A DNA stretch of 64,000 nucleotides from Nonomuraea gerenzanensis (lineage in GTDB: Bacteria; Actinomycetota; Actinomycetes; Streptosporangiales; Streptosporangiaceae), in NCBI RefSeq assembly GCF_020215645.1, contig NZ_CP084058.1:8742001-8806000 (forward strand), given 5' to 3'. Under the pieces are notes generated by a model, which saw only the letters and a list, made by a program, of their open reading frames with translations, had not been told where the DNA came from and did no database searches. Shown here one piece after another: positions 15,980 to 24,747 of this stretch. Every line of letters starts with the position of its first letter. Position 1 is the first letter of the stretch. Position numbers and translations under genes: made by a program.

Positions 15980-17788
15980 TCACAATTCGTCCACGTCCGC
16001 ATAACCCCTCCCACCGGAAAGCTTCGCGTACCCCGGCCCCCGATCGAAGAACCGATCCCCCGGCGGCCGCAACCGAGCCCGCAGCTCCGCCGTCCCCTGC
16101 TCATCGATCCGATCCCCGTCCAGCACCACCCCGTAATCCCCCAGCGCCCCGGCGATCGACACCTTCCCATCCCGCACGTCGGCCGCCACCGCCCGCGGAT
16201 CCCGGTCGTACGGCGACCCCCAGCCGCCCCCGCCGGTGGTGCGGATCCTGATCAGGTCGCCCGCCTGCACCGGGTGGTCGTCCACCAGCCCTTCCATCTC
16301 CTTGCCCGCGATCTCCACGCGGAAGGGCCGCCCGGCGAGGCCGCCGTTGACGCCCCAGCAGGACAGGATGGAGCGGTCGGCGATCGACATGTACGAGGCG
16401 TCGCGCAGCATCCGGATGTGCTTGTCGTAGCCGAGCCCGCCCCTGAACATGCCCGGCCCGCCCGAGTCGCAGGCCAGGGCCAGCCGCTCCACCCGGAACG
16501 GCCAGCGGGCCTCGGCGAACTCGACCGGGATGTTGCGCGAGTCGGGCACCACGTGGATGGTGTCCTCGCCGTCGGCGTACCAGCGGCCGCCCGAGCCGCC
16601 GCCGAGGACCTCGCGCATGAGGTACGGCTGCCCATCGGCGTCCGTGCCGTACACGCCCGTGTAGCGGATGGTCTCCTGGTCGGCCGGCATGCGGCCACCG
16701 GTGGCCTTGGCCAGGACGCCGGCCAGGACGCCGAGGAGACGCAGGATGACGAACGTTCGGGCGTTGGTGGGAGCGGGGAAGACGGGGGTGAGGAGGGTGC
16801 CCTTCTCGGGGAAGATCATTTTGATGAGGGGCACCACTCCCTCGTTCACGTCCAGCTCGGCCATGCGTTCCGGGGTGTCGGCCAGGTTGCGCAGCACCGG
16901 GGCCAGCCACTTCTTGAGGAACACGCCGTCGGCGTAGTCGCCGGCGTGGTTGATCGGGCCCTTGGCCTGGGGCGAGGTGCCGGTGAAGTCGATGGTCAGG
17001 GGCGCGTCGGCGGCGTGGTCCACCGTGAGGGTGATGCGCTGGGCGTGCAGGCGGGGCTCGTCCACGCCGTCGTGCTCGGCATAGTCCTCCCACACGTACG
17101 TGCCCTCGGGGATCTTGGCCAGCAGCTCCCTGCGGAACGTCTCGGTCGTCTTGTCGATGATGGCGTCGAAGCACTCCTCGACGGCCTGCTTGCCGTACCG
17201 GTCGAACAGCTCGCCGAGCCGCCGGGCGCCCATCAGGCAGGCCGAGCACTCGGCGTCGAGGTCGCCCGCGAGGGAGTCGGGCATGCGGGAGTTGCGGGTC
17301 ATGATGCGCAGCGCGGCCTCGTTGGGCACGCCCTCGTCCCACAGCTTGATCGGCGGGACCATCAGGCCCTCTTCGTAGACCGAGCGGGCGTGCGAGGGCA
17401 TGGAGCCCGGCACCGAGCCGCCGATGTCGTCGTGGTGGCCGAACGCCTGCACGAAGGCCACCACCGAGCCCTCGTGGAAGACCGGGACGGTGACGCACAG
17501 GTCGGGCAGGTGGCCGATGCCGCCTTCCGACAGGTAGACGTCGTTGTGGAAGTAGACGTCACCCGGCTTCATGGTCTCGATCGGGAAGTCGCGCACGACG
17601 GGCTGGACGAGCGCGCTGTAGGAGCGGCCGGTGAGCTTGCGCAGCCGTGCGTCGTGGATGCCCGCGCGGAAGTCGTGCGCGTCCCGGATCATCGGCGAGC
17701 GGGCCGTGCGGGCGATGGCGGTCTCCACCTCCTTCTCCACGGAGGCGAGCGTCCCTTCGACGATCTCCACCAGGATGGGATCAGTCAC
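15980..17788 (-). CDS. hyuB: Hydantoinase B/oxoprolinase family protein
   Basis: A 602-residue protein of the HyuB family. Recognisable parts: MTDPILVEIVEGTLASVEKE, IRDAHDFRAGIHDARLRKL, GDVYFHNDVYLSEGGIGHLPD, AFGHHDDIGGSVPGSMPSHA, RPFRVERLALACDSGGPGMFRGGLG and TTGGGGWGSPYDRDP at the end. With HyuA it should form an ATP-dependent enzyme acting on a cyclic amide (5-oxoproline, N-methylhydantoin) or, in related complexes, a ketone carboxylation. The substrate is not known. Its start overlaps the end of hyuA by 8 bp, so the two are co-translated. Confidence 0.92.
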   Translation of the reverse strand: MTDPILVEIVEGTLASVEKEVETAIARTARSPMIRDAHDFRAGIHDARLRKLTGRSYSALVQPVVRDFPIETMKPGDVYFHNDVYLSEGGIGHLPDLCVTVPVFHEGSVVAFVQAFGHHDDIGGSVPGSMPSHARSVYEEGLMVPPIKLWDEGVPNEAALRIMTRNSRMPDSLAGDLDAECSACLMGARRLGELFDRYGKQAVEECFDAIIDKTTETFRRELLAKIPEGTYVWEDYAEHDGVDEPRLHAQRITLTVDHAADAPLTIDFTGTSPQAKGPINHAGDYADGVFLKKWLAPVLRNLADTPERMAELDVNEGVVPLIKMIFPEKGTLLTPVFPAPTNARTFVILRLLGVLAGVLAKATGGRMPADQETIRYTGVYGTDADGQPYLMREVLGGGSGGRWYADGEDTIHVVPDSRNIPVEFAEARWPFRVERLALACDSGGPGMFRGGLGYDKHIRMLRDASYMSIADRSILSCWGVNGGLAGRPFRVEIAGKEMEGLVDDHPVQAGDLIRIRTTGGGGWGSPYDRDPRAVAADVRDGKVSIAGALGDYGVVLDGDRIDEQGTAELRARLRPPGDRFFDRGPGYAKLSGGRGYADVDEL

Positions 17789-19781
17789 GGCTTATCTCCA
17801 CATTTCCGTATTCGTCGATCTTGGCGGTGAAGCCGGGGTGGACGGGGATCGTCGAGCCGTACTCCTCGATCACCGCCGGCCCCTGCACGGTCGCGCCGGG
17901 GCCGAGGGCGGCGCGCTGGTGGACCGGGGTGTCGCGGGTCTCGTCGAAGTGCACCGGGCGCACCGAGGTGGCGCCCTCGCCGGCCTTGTCCAGGCGGCGG
18001 ATGACCGGGCGGTTGATGGGGCCGATGCCCGAGACGCGCAGGTTCACCCACTCCACGCCGTGGCGGGGGTCGTCGCGGTAGGCGTAGCCGTACAGCTTCT
18101 CGTGGGCGTCGTGGAAGCGGGAGATCACCTCGGCGTGCCAGTCCTCGTCGATCTCGCCGGCGGGCGCCGGCACCCGCACCTCGTAGGCTTGGCCGTAGTA
18201 GCGCAGGTCGGCGCTGCGCTGGTAGACCGGGTCGTCGAAGCCCTCGCGGTCGAGTGCCTCGCCCGCCTGATGCTCCAGGTCGTGGAAGATCTCGACGGCC
18301 TTGCCGAGCGAGAGGTCGCGGGTGACGTACGTGCGCACGTAGTCGTTCTTGACGTCCACCGTGAGCAGCCCGAACGCCGAGACGTTGCCCGGGTCGCGCG
18401 GCACGATCACGGACGGCAGGCCGAGGATGTCGATCAGCCGGCACGCCAGCAGCGGCCCGGACCCGCCGAACGTCACCAGCGGGAAGTCGCGCACGTCCAG
18501 CCCGCGCTTGACGGTGAGCTGCCTGATCGCGTTGCTCTGGTTGAACGCGCTGATCTCCAGGATGCCGGTCGCCGTGCGCTCGGGGGTCAGGCCGAGCTTG
18601 TCGGCCAGGGCCTTGATGCCGATGCGGGCGGCGTCCACGTCGAGCGGGATCTCCCCGCCGAGCAGGTGCGGCGGGATCCGGCCGAGGAACACGTGCGCGT
18701 CCGTCACCGTCACCTCGGTGCCGCCCTTGCCGTAGCAGAGCGGGCCGGGGTCGGCGCCGGCGGAGCGGGGGCCCACCTTGAGCGTGCCCTCGGGCGAGAT
18801 CCACGCCACCGAGCCGCCGCCCGCGCCGACCGTGATGATGTCGATCATCGGGATCTTGCACGGGTAGCGGCCGACGGAGCCCTCGGTGGTGATGGAGGGC
18901 TCGCCGTCGATCACCACGGCCACGTCGGTCGAGGTGCCGCCGCCGTCCAGGGTGATCACGGACCGGTGGCCGGCGGTGGAGGCGATCAGGGCGGCGCCCA
19001 GCGCGCCCGCCGCCGGGCCCGACAGGACGGTGGTGATGGGCTGGTTGACGACCTCGCGGGCGGACAGCACGCCGCCGTTGGACTTCATCACCGAGAACGG
19101 CATGCCGAGCCGGTTCGACAGGGTCGCGATGTAGCTGCGCATGGCCGGCTTGACGGCGGCGTCCACGAGGGTGGTGACCGCGCGCTCGTACTCGCGGTAC
19201 TCGCGCAGCACGTCGCTGGACAGCGAGATCACCGCCTGGGGGTGCTCGCGCCAGAGGATCTCGCGCATGCGGCGCTCGTGCTCGGGGTTGGCGTAGGAGT
19301 GCAGGAAGCAGACCCCGATCGCGGTGATGCCCTTGGCCCGGAACCAGCGGGCCACCTCCACGGCCTGCTCGTCGGAGAACGGCCGCACCTCGTCGCCGAG
19401 GTGGTCGAGCCGCCCGCCGACGGTCCTGACCAGGTGCACGGGCACGATCCTGGGCGGTTTGACCCAGAAGTAGGAGTTGCCGTAGCCATCGGGCACGCTC
19501 TGCCTGGCGATCTCCAGGACGAACTCGAACCCCTCGGTCGTGATGAGGCCCAGGCTCTCGATCCGGTCCTCCAGCAGCCGGTTCGTGGCCACCGTGGTGC
19601 CGTGCACGATGGCGGCGACGTCGAGCCGCCCGAGCTTCTCGATGCCGGCGAGGAACCCGTCGGCCGGGTTCGCCGGGGTCGAGGGGGTCTTGGTCGTGAG
19701 GATCTCACCGGTCTGCTCGTCCACCGCCACGATGTCGGTGAAGGTTCCTCCGGTGTCCACTCCGATACGCACGCTACGCAT
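17781..19781 (-). CDS. hyuA: Hydantoinase/oxoprolinase family protein, HyuA subunit
   Basis: A 666-residue protein of the acetate/sugar-kinase-like ATPase fold. It opens RIGVDTGGTFTDIVAVDEQTG (phosphate-1 loop), then AAIVHGTTVATNRLLE, SLSSDVLREYREYERAVTT, and VITLDGGGTSTDVAVV (phosphate-2), ending with the oxoprolinase C-terminal part (EEYGSTIPVHPGF). With HyuB it hydrolyses or activates a cyclic amide at the cost of ATP. GAGGAG just before its ATG overlaps the stop of the small membrane-protein gene 6 bp upstream. It is the middle gene of a three-gene operon. Confidence 0.92.
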   Translation of the reverse strand: MRSVRIGVDTGGTFTDIVAVDEQTGEILTTKTPSTPANPADGFLAGIEKLGRLDVAAIVHGTTVATNRLLEDRIESLGLITTEGFEFVLEIARQSVPDGYGNSYFWVKPPRIVPVHLVRTVGGRLDHLGDEVRPFSDEQAVEVARWFRAKGITAIGVCFLHSYANPEHERRMREILWREHPQAVISLSSDVLREYREYERAVTTLVDAAVKPAMRSYIATLSNRLGMPFSVMKSNGGVLSAREVVNQPITTVLSGPAAGALGAALIASTAGHRSVITLDGGGTSTDVAVVIDGEPSITTEGSVGRYPCKIPMIDIITVGAGGGSVAWISPEGTLKVGPRSAGADPGPLCYGKGGTEVTVTDAHVFLGRIPPHLLGGEIPLDVDAARIGIKALADKLGLTPERTATGILEISAFNQSNAIRQLTVKRGLDVRDFPLVTFGGSGPLLACRLIDILGLPSVIVPRDPGNVSAFGLLTVDVKNDYVRTYVTRDLSLGKAVEIFHDLEHQAGEALDREGFDDPVYQRSADLRYYGQAYEVRVPAPAGEIDEDWHAEVISRFHDAHEKLYGYAYRDDPRHGVEWVNLRVSGIGPINRPVIRRLDKAGEGATSVRPVHFDETRDTPVHQRAALGPGATVQGPAVIEEYGSTIPVHPGFTAKIDEYGNVEISRD

Positions 19782-19787
19782 GGCTCC

Positions 19788-20171
19788 TCAGCTCCGGCGA
19801 CGGCCGAGCACTTCGTCGATGACTCGGGGCGCGTTCGTGGGGCCCACGTACGCCGCCAGGCGCACCACCATCTCCTGCGTCCTGGCGAGCTCGGCCTCGA
19901 CCCTGGCCTTGCCCGACTGGCCGGCCTGGACTCCGAAGTAAGCCCCGATAATGGTACCGATCACCCCCGCCACCCCGGCGAACAGCGCGGCGAACTCCCC
20001 CGAGGCGAACACGGCGGCGCCGAACGCGATGAGCAGCGCCACGATGCCCGCGACCACGACGAGGAAGCCGTAACGCCAGCGGGTGGCGTCCGCCTGGGCC
20101 GCCGTGAGCTCGTCCTGCCTCATCAGCGCGTCCAGCGGCGATGACTCGGACGATGGTTTGTCGGTGACCAC
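19788..20171 (-). CDS. Small two-helix membrane protein, first gene of the hyu operon
   Basis: About 127 residues, no family recognised. Residues 1-30 are polar and charged. Two hydrophobic helices follow (YGFLVVVAGIVALLIAFGAAV and, after a short turn, AALFAGVAGVIGTIIGAYF). The tail is an amphipathic helix with a coiled-coil look (KARVEAELARTQEMVVRL). The GTG start at 20171 is chosen because AGGAGG lies 5 nt upstream; an ATG at 20225 lacks a ribosome site. Only 6 bp separate it from hyuA, whose ribosome site overlaps this stop. It may be a membrane anchor or signalling partner; that is inference. Confidence 0.7.
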   Translation of the reverse strand: MVTDKPSSESSPLDALMRQDELTAAQADATRWRYGFLVVVAGIVALLIAFGAAVFASGEFAALFAGVAGVIGTIIGAYFGVQAGQSGKARVEAELARTQEMVVRLAAYVGPTNAPRVIDEVLGRRRS

Positions 20172-20201
20172 AGATTCCTCCTGAACAACTACAGGGGAGA
20201 A

Positions 20202-20915
20202 ATGTCCCACGAGGTCATGGAACAAGCCAAGCCACTAAGCTGGCGGCCCGTGACCGAACTGTCTGCCCTGTCTGCCGTGCCGTCCGGCGGCCGTGATGCC
20301 GTACTGAAGTTCTACTTCGGCCCCATGGACTGCGGGAAGTCCACCCTGGCGCTGCAGATGAACTACAACCACGGAAGGCAGGGCAGGCGGGGCCTGGTGC
20401 TGACCAAGCACGACCGCTCGGGCGGGCCGAAGGTCACCAGCCGGATCGGGCTCGGGCTGGAGGCGATCGAGGTGGAGGACTCCCTCGACCTCGTCCGCCT
20501 GGTGACGGGGCACGACCGTGTCGACTACCTGATCTGCGACGAGGCCTGCTTCTACACCGTCGAGCAGATCGAGCAGCTCGCCGACCTGGTCGACTCGCAC
20601 GGCGTGGACGTCTACGCGTTCGGGCTGGCCTCGGACTTCAGGTCGGTGATGTTCCCGGCGGCGCAGCGGCTGTTCGAGCTGGCCGACGAGGTGTGCCGGC
20701 TGCAGGTCGAGGTGCTGTGCTGGTGCGGGCGGCCGGGGCAGCTCAACGCCAGGGTCGTGGGCGGCGCGATGGCGCGTACGGGCGAGCAGGTCGTGATCGG
20801 CGACACCGGCGACGCGCCCGTGCGCTACCAGGTGCTCTGCCGCCGCCACCACCGGGCCGGCCAGCTCGGCGAGGGCACCGCCGCACAGAGCGCCGACGGC
20901 GGCTCAGCCGCCTGA
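20202..20915 (+). CDS. tdk: Thymidine kinase (type II)
   Basis: Up to 237 residues. P-loop FYFGPMDCGKSTLALQM, lasso/Walker B segment YLICDEACFYTVEQIEQL, then GLASDFRSVMFPAAQRLFELAD and the zinc-site cysteines CWCGRPGQLNAR plus a later CRRHH. It phosphorylates thymidine with ATP for dTMP salvage. The ATG at 20202 has GGGGAG just before it. A GTG at 20250 is a serious alternative start: it would remove 16 poorly conserved residues, and TAAGCT lies 8 nt upstream. The gene is divergent from the hyu operon, with 30 bp between starts, and ends in a terminator shared with marR. Confidence 0.9.
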   Translation: MSHEVMEQAKPLSWRPVTELSALSAVPSGGRDAVLKFYFGPMDCGKSTLALQMNYNHGRQGRRGLVLTKHDRSGGPKVTSRIGLGLEAIEVEDSLDLVRLVTGHDRVDYLICDEACFYTVEQIEQLADLVDSHGVDVYAFGLASDFRSVMFPAAQRLFELADEVCRLQVEVLCWCGRPGQLNARVVGGAMARTGEQVVIGDTGDAPVRYQVLCRRHHRAGQLGEGTAAQSADGGSAA

Positions 20916-20950
20916 GCCACAGGCGCTCAGACGACGGGGGCTGTGGCTCA
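20913..20950. terminator. Bidirectional terminator between tdk and marR built on both stop codons
   Basis: TGAGCCACAG (20913-20922) and CTGTGGCTCA (20941-20950) form a perfect 10-bp stem with an 18-nt loop. The tdk stop (20913-20915) and the marR stop (20948-20950, other strand) are the outer three base pairs. Related GGCTCAGCCGCC-type dyads flank it on both sides. Confidence 0.65.
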
Positions 20951-21370
20951 GCCGCCTGAGCGGGGCGGCACCAGGCGCTCCAGGGCGGCTCTGAGCACCT
21001 GGGCGTCGCCGCCGGGCAGCGGCGCCAGGAACTCGGCCTCGGCCGCCGCCACGACCCGCTCGGCCTCGGCCAGCACCTCACGGCCGCGCTCGGTCGGCTC
21101 CACGATGTTCTTGCGCCGGTCGGCGGGGTGCGGCCGGCGCCCGACGAGCCCCTTGCGCTCCAGCCCGTCGACCATGGCGACCATGGTCGTCCGGTCGATC
21201 CCCATCCGCTGGGCCGCCTCCAGCTGCGACAAGGGCTCCGAGCCGCCCAGCACCGACAGCACGCCGAACTCGCGCCCGTCGATGCCGCACGGCTCCAGCG
21301 CCGGCCCCATCAGGTCCGACAGGCGCTGGTTGGCGTGCTTGAACAGGTAGGCGAGGCTGCGTGTCGACAC
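20948..21370 (-). CDS. MarR family transcriptional regulator
   Basis: A 140-residue winged-helix regulator: SLAYLFKHANQRLSDLM, EFGVLSVLGGSEPLSQLEAAQRM, then the recognition helix GIDRTTMVAMVDGLERKGLV and the wing RRPHPADRRKNIVEPTERGREVL. MarR proteins bind DNA as dimers and are usually released by small phenolic or oxidant ligands. It probably controls itself and the neighbouring DsbA-like gene, which lies 25 bp upstream on the same strand. A GTG start with a weak ribosome site is used. Confidence 0.9.
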   Translation of the reverse strand: MSTRSLAYLFKHANQRLSDLMGPALEPCGIDGREFGVLSVLGGSEPLSQLEAAQRMGIDRTTMVAMVDGLERKGLVGRRPHPADRRKNIVEPTERGREVLAEAERVVAAAEAEFLAPLPGGDAQVLRAALERLVPPRSGG

Positions 21371-21395
21371 CTTGGGATTCTCCCATCCCGCAGGG

Positions 21396-22064
21396 TCAGA
21401 CCGCGCAGTACCCGTCGTCGCACCCGTCGGCCGGAGCCGCGAGCGTGGTGATCGGCGTCTGCCCGGTACGCTCGGCCACCTCGTCGATGGCGGCGGCGAA
21501 GGCGTCCTCGGGCTGCGCGCCGGAAACGGCGTACTTGCCCTCGAACAGGAACAGCGGCACCCCGGAGATCCCCAGCGAGCGCGCCCTGGCGAGCTGCTCG
21601 CGCACCTCCTCGGCGCCCTCGCCGGAGTCGCGCACGCCCACCTCGGCGGCGAGCGCGTCCAGCACGCCGGGGTCGGCCACGTTGAGCCCCTCGGTGAAGT
21701 ACGCGCGGAACAGCCGCTCGGCCATCTCCTTGCCCAGGCCCTGCCGGGTGGCGACCTCGATCAGGCGGTGCGCCTCGAACGTGGCCGCGTTCACGGCCTG
21801 GTCGTAGTTCAGCTCCAGCCCCTCGGCGGTGGCCACGCCGACGACCCGCTCGACCATCTGCCGGGCGTCCGGGCCGAACTTGCGCTCCAGCGCCGGGATC
21901 ACCGGCTCGCCGTCGGACGACGCGTCCGGGTTGAGCTGGTACGGCCGCATCGTCACCTCGATCGTGCCGCCCTTGGCCCGGAACCGCTCGGCGGCCCTGG
22001 CGAACCGGACATGCCCGATATAACACCAGGGGCACACGACATCCGAAAAAATCTCGACCTTCAT
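21396..22064 (-). CDS. DsbA family oxidoreductase (FrnE-like)
   Basis: A 222-residue thioredoxin-fold protein. The active site CPWC is at residues 11-14 (IFSDVVCPWCYIGHVRF). A helical insertion follows (ARQMVERVVG, then EMAERLFRAYFTEGLN), and the cis-Pro loop is GISGVPLFLFEGKYAVSGAQP. It has no signal peptide, so it is cytosolic, as is FrnE of Deinococcus. A short Cys-bearing tail (DGCDDGYC) ends the protein. It probably handles disulfide exchange or isomerisation in the cytosol. The open frame runs much further upstream but the family start is ATG 22064. It precedes marR on the same strand. Confidence 0.9.
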   Translation of the reverse strand: MKVEIFSDVVCPWCYIGHVRFARAAERFRAKGGTIEVTMRPYQLNPDASSDGEPVIPALERKFGPDARQMVERVVGVATAEGLELNYDQAVNAATFEAHRLIEVATRQGLGKEMAERLFRAYFTEGLNVADPGVLDALAAEVGVRDSGEGAEEVREQLARARSLGISGVPLFLFEGKYAVSGAQPEDAFAAAIDEVAERTGQTPITTLAAPADGCDDGYCAV

Positions 22065-22105
22065 ATCGGGGCACAACCCGATCGCGCCCCGCCGGATTCC
22101 TGCTC

Positions 22106-23002
22106 CTACCCGGCCGCCAGCTCCTCCAGCCGGTACGGCAGGTACGCCGAGTCGTCCACCAGCGCCGACGCCCCCCGCCACCAGCCGAACCACTCGCCGC
22201 TGCGCCACATCCAGTCGACCCGCTCGATGGCGGCCACCACGTCGCCCACCGTCGCCCAGCCCGCGCCGAGCTGCTCGTCGGAGGCGCCGTGCCGCTTCGC
22301 CCACGAGCGCAGGATGCGGGCCGCCTCGGAGGGCACCTCGCGGGCGTACGGGTCGGGGTGCTCCCTCGGCAGCCGGTGCGGCCCGAGCCCGGCCGCGACG
22401 CCCCAGCTCCACTGCGCCTCGGCGGGCCGCGAGTAGCGCAGCGACTGGAAGTCGAGGTTGGAGCCCAGCTCCTCGTCGGCCCGCCGGGCGACGACCGCGT
22501 CGAGCCGGCCGCCGGCGTCGAAGTGCACGACGAGACGCTGCCCGGGCTTGACGCCCGGCGGCAGCTCGAAGCGGTCCTCAGCCTGCCAGGAGTTGAGGTC
22601 CACCTGCGCGACGGGCGCGCCCCACATCTGGTCGGCGGCGTCGTCGGAGACCCAGGCGGCCAGCATCTCCAGTGCGGTCAGGTCGGTCCACGGCTCGATG
22701 GCGACCGCCGTGCGCACCACCTCGTCGGGCGCGGGCAGCTTGCCGCCCCTGGGCTCGGTCCACCAGCCCTCGCCCAGCTCGCGGGTGCCGACGAGGAGCG
22801 CGGCGATGGCGGCCAGCTCGGCCGAGCGCCTGGTGAGCTGGGCACCGAGGGCCAGCTCCAGCGTGCGGTCCGTACGCTCGTCGCCGAGCACCGGACGCAC
22901 GTCGCCGATCAGCATCTCGGCTGTCGGCCGCTCCTCGCCCAGGAGGTTGCGTACGACTCGCCTGGCCTCGGTCCGTGCGTCTTCAGCATGTGCCTGCCGC
23001 AT
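22106..23002 (-). CDS. Hypothetical protein
   Basis: A 298-residue soluble protein, not recognised. It is rich in Trp (GEGWWTEPRG, EPWTDLTALEMLAAWVSDD, RVDWMWRSGEWFGWWRGA) and acidic. It begins with a helical segment (EDARTEARRVVRNLLGEERP). There is no signal peptide or membrane segment. It lies 41 bp upstream of the DsbA-like gene on the same strand and may be co-transcribed with it. No motif gives a function. Confidence 0.65.
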   Translation of the reverse strand: MRQAHAEDARTEARRVVRNLLGEERPTAEMLIGDVRPVLGDERTDRTLELALGAQLTRRSAELAAIAALLVGTRELGEGWWTEPRGGKLPAPDEVVRTAVAIEPWTDLTALEMLAAWVSDDAADQMWGAPVAQVDLNSWQAEDRFELPPGVKPGQRLVVHFDAGGRLDAVVARRADEELGSNLDFQSLRYSRPAEAQWSWGVAAGLGPHRLPREHPDPYAREVPSEAARILRSWAKRHGASDEQLGAGWATVGDVVAAIERVDWMWRSGEWFGWWRGASALVDDSAYLPYRLEELAAG

Positions 23003-23067
23003 ATTGCCACGCTACGCCGGGAGATCCTTTTCCGCGAGGGTCCTGGAGGCCACCACCTTCATGCGCC

Positions 23068-23712
23068 TCAGCGGCGCCACCCGCGTCCCAGCAGCCAGCC
23101 CAGGGTGACGCCGCCGAGCGCGACGCCCGCCCCCATGCCGAACGCCGCCAGCATCACCCACGGGCGGGTCTCGGTGTGCTCCCTGGGCGGCCGCTCGAAC
23201 ACAGCGGCCGGCTCCACGGCCGGCTCCACGGCCGGCTCCACGGTGCTGGCGGGCACCTGAGCCGGCACGGCGGCGGGCGCCGTCAGGTGCTGCTCCACGG
23301 CCGAGAAGAACTCGCCCGCCGTCCGCTTGGCCACCGCGCCGAGCATGCGCTGCCCCACCCCGCCGATCATCCCACCGACGACGGCCTCGGCCTCGTAGTC
23401 CACCCGCGTCCCGCCGTCGTGCTCACTCAGCCGGACCAGGACGGTGGCGTCCACGGTCCCCGGCGCGCCCTGCCCGCGCGCCTTGAGCGTGAAGCTCTCG
23501 GGCTCCAGCGGGTCGGACAGCGCCACCTCGCCCTGGTAGACACCCTTGATCGAGCCCACGCCCGCGTTGATCGTCATGCGGTACGTGTCAGGCCCCGTCT
23601 CCTCCAGCCGCTCGCATCCCGGCAGGGTGCGCACCAGCACCTCCGGGTCCCTGAGCGCCGCCCACACCCGCTGCCTGTCCACGCCGATCTCGGCGCTGCC
23701 CGCCAGTTTCAT
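23068..23712 (-). CDS. coxG: CoxG-like SRPBCC protein with C-terminal membrane anchor
   Basis: A 214-residue protein. Residues 1-145 are the CO-dehydrogenase subunit G (SRPBCC) domain: MKLAGSAEIGVDRQRVWAAL, DPEVLVRTLPGCERLEE, GSIKGVYQGEVALSDP and VDYEAEAVVGGMIGGVGQRM. A Val-Glu-Pro-Ala repeat linker follows (about 165-180), then a membrane helix near the C-terminus (VMLAAFGMGAGVALGGVTLGWLLG). CoxG proteins recruit or help mature molybdenum hydroxylases at the membrane. The matching coxL/S/M-type genes lie 6-9 kb away at 29.3-33.0 kb. The start is leaderless type: TAGAGT (23724-23719) is 6 nt upstream. Confidence 0.82.
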   Translation of the reverse strand: MKLAGSAEIGVDRQRVWAALRDPEVLVRTLPGCERLEETGPDTYRMTINAGVGSIKGVYQGEVALSDPLEPESFTLKARGQGAPGTVDATVLVRLSEHDGGTRVDYEAEAVVGGMIGGVGQRMLGAVAKRTAGEFFSAVEQHLTAPAAVPAQVPASTVEPAVEPAVEPAAVFERPPREHTETRPWVMLAAFGMGAGVALGGVTLGWLLGRGWRR

Positions 23713-23784
23713 GCCGCCACTCTAGGCAGCGCCGGCCGCGTGGATAAGGGCAACACCTCACAGAGACTGGCAAGATGGTGCTCC

Positions 23785-24627
23785 ATGTTCAGGGGACACC
23801 GGATGATCGGCGTGACGTGCGTGCTGGCGCTGGCCGCCTGCGCCCCGGCCGGGACCGCCTCCTCCAGCCCCTCCCCCGGCCCCACCGCCACCGCGCCGGC
23901 CCCCGTACGCACGACCCCCGCGCCAGGTCCTCCGGGCGCCAAGCCGCGCACGGGCGAGGTGCGCCCGATCCCCCGCACCGGCGGCCTGCCCCCGGTGATC
24001 AGCTCGATCCCCACCAGGCGCAAGGTCGTCTTCCTGACCATCGACGACGGCTGGGAGCAGGACCCCGGGTTCGTCAGGCAGGTCCGCGACCAGCGCATCC
24101 CGATCACCGCCTTCGCCATGCGCGACGCGGTCGAGGCCAGGGGCACCCCGGACGAGTCGGGCGGCCCCGCCCGCTTCGTCGGCGCCGGTAAATGGGGATA
24201 TTTCCGGCAGCTTCGCGACGCGGGCGTGGCGGTCGAGAACCACACCCTCACCCACCCCAACCTGCGCCTGCTCGGCCACCCCGCCCAGCGCCGCGAGCTG
24301 TGCGGCGCGTCGAAGCTGATCGAGAAGGAGATCGGCACCCGGCCCGCCCTGTTCAGGCCGCCGTTCGGGAACTACAACACCGACACGCTCAGGGCCGCCA
24401 GGAGCTGCGGCCTGTCGGCCGTGCTGCTGTGGACCGCCACCGTCCAGCCGGGCGGCAAGATCGCCTACCAGGTGCCCGACAAGAAGCTGCGCCCGGGCGA
24501 CATCCTGCTCCTGCACTTCCGCCCCAACCTGGCCAGGGACTTCCGCGTCCTGGTGAACAAGATCAAGCGCCGCGGCTACGAGCTGGGCGACCTTCAGGCG
24601 TACCTGGAGGCGGCGCTTCCGCGCTGA
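23785..24627 (+). CDS. Polysaccharide deacetylase family lipoprotein
   Basis: About 280 residues. The N-terminus ends in lipobox L-A-L-A-A-C, so it is a membrane lipoprotein. A Pro/Ser/Thr linker follows. The NodB-type domain has KVVFLTIDDGWEQDP (motif 1, D-D), ENHTLTHPNLRLLG (motif 2, H-x3-H), LFRPPFGNYN (motif 3, R-PP-G) and GDILLLHFRPN (motif 5, the catalytic His). All metal ligands and catalytic residues look present, so it should remove acetyl groups from wall glycans. The ATG at 23785 is chosen to include basic residues before the hydrophobic stretch; an ATG at 23803 has a good AGGGGA site and is the alternative. Confidence 0.88.
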   Translation: MFRGHRMIGVTCVLALAACAPAGTASSSPSPGPTATAPAPVRTTPAPGPPGAKPRTGEVRPIPRTGGLPPVISSIPTRRKVVFLTIDDGWEQDPGFVRQVRDQRIPITAFAMRDAVEARGTPDESGGPARFVGAGKWGYFRQLRDAGVAVENHTLTHPNLRLLGHPAQRRELCGASKLIEKEIGTRPALFRPPFGNYNTDTLRAARSCGLSAVLLWTATVQPGGKIAYQVPDKKLRPGDILLLHFRPNLARDFRVLVNKIKRRGYELGDLQAYLEAALPR

Positions 24628-24747
24628 CTCCGCCGGGCGGCGTACGCGACGATCAGCCGGGCGGGTGACGCGCCGGCGGGCTTCCGCGCGCGATCCTCGA
24701 TAGCGCAACCAGCACAGACGATGTGACCAAGCTCGCATCGCGATGCT

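Noticed and set aside
22975..23784. Upstream extension of the deacetylase frame by 270 codons
   Set aside because: The lipobox signal peptide fixes the true N-terminus; the extension lies over the CoxG gene on the other strand.
24628..24747. Possible promoter-less small gene between the deacetylase and the cyd operators
   Set aside because: No ORF with a ribosome site; I see only spacer DNA.
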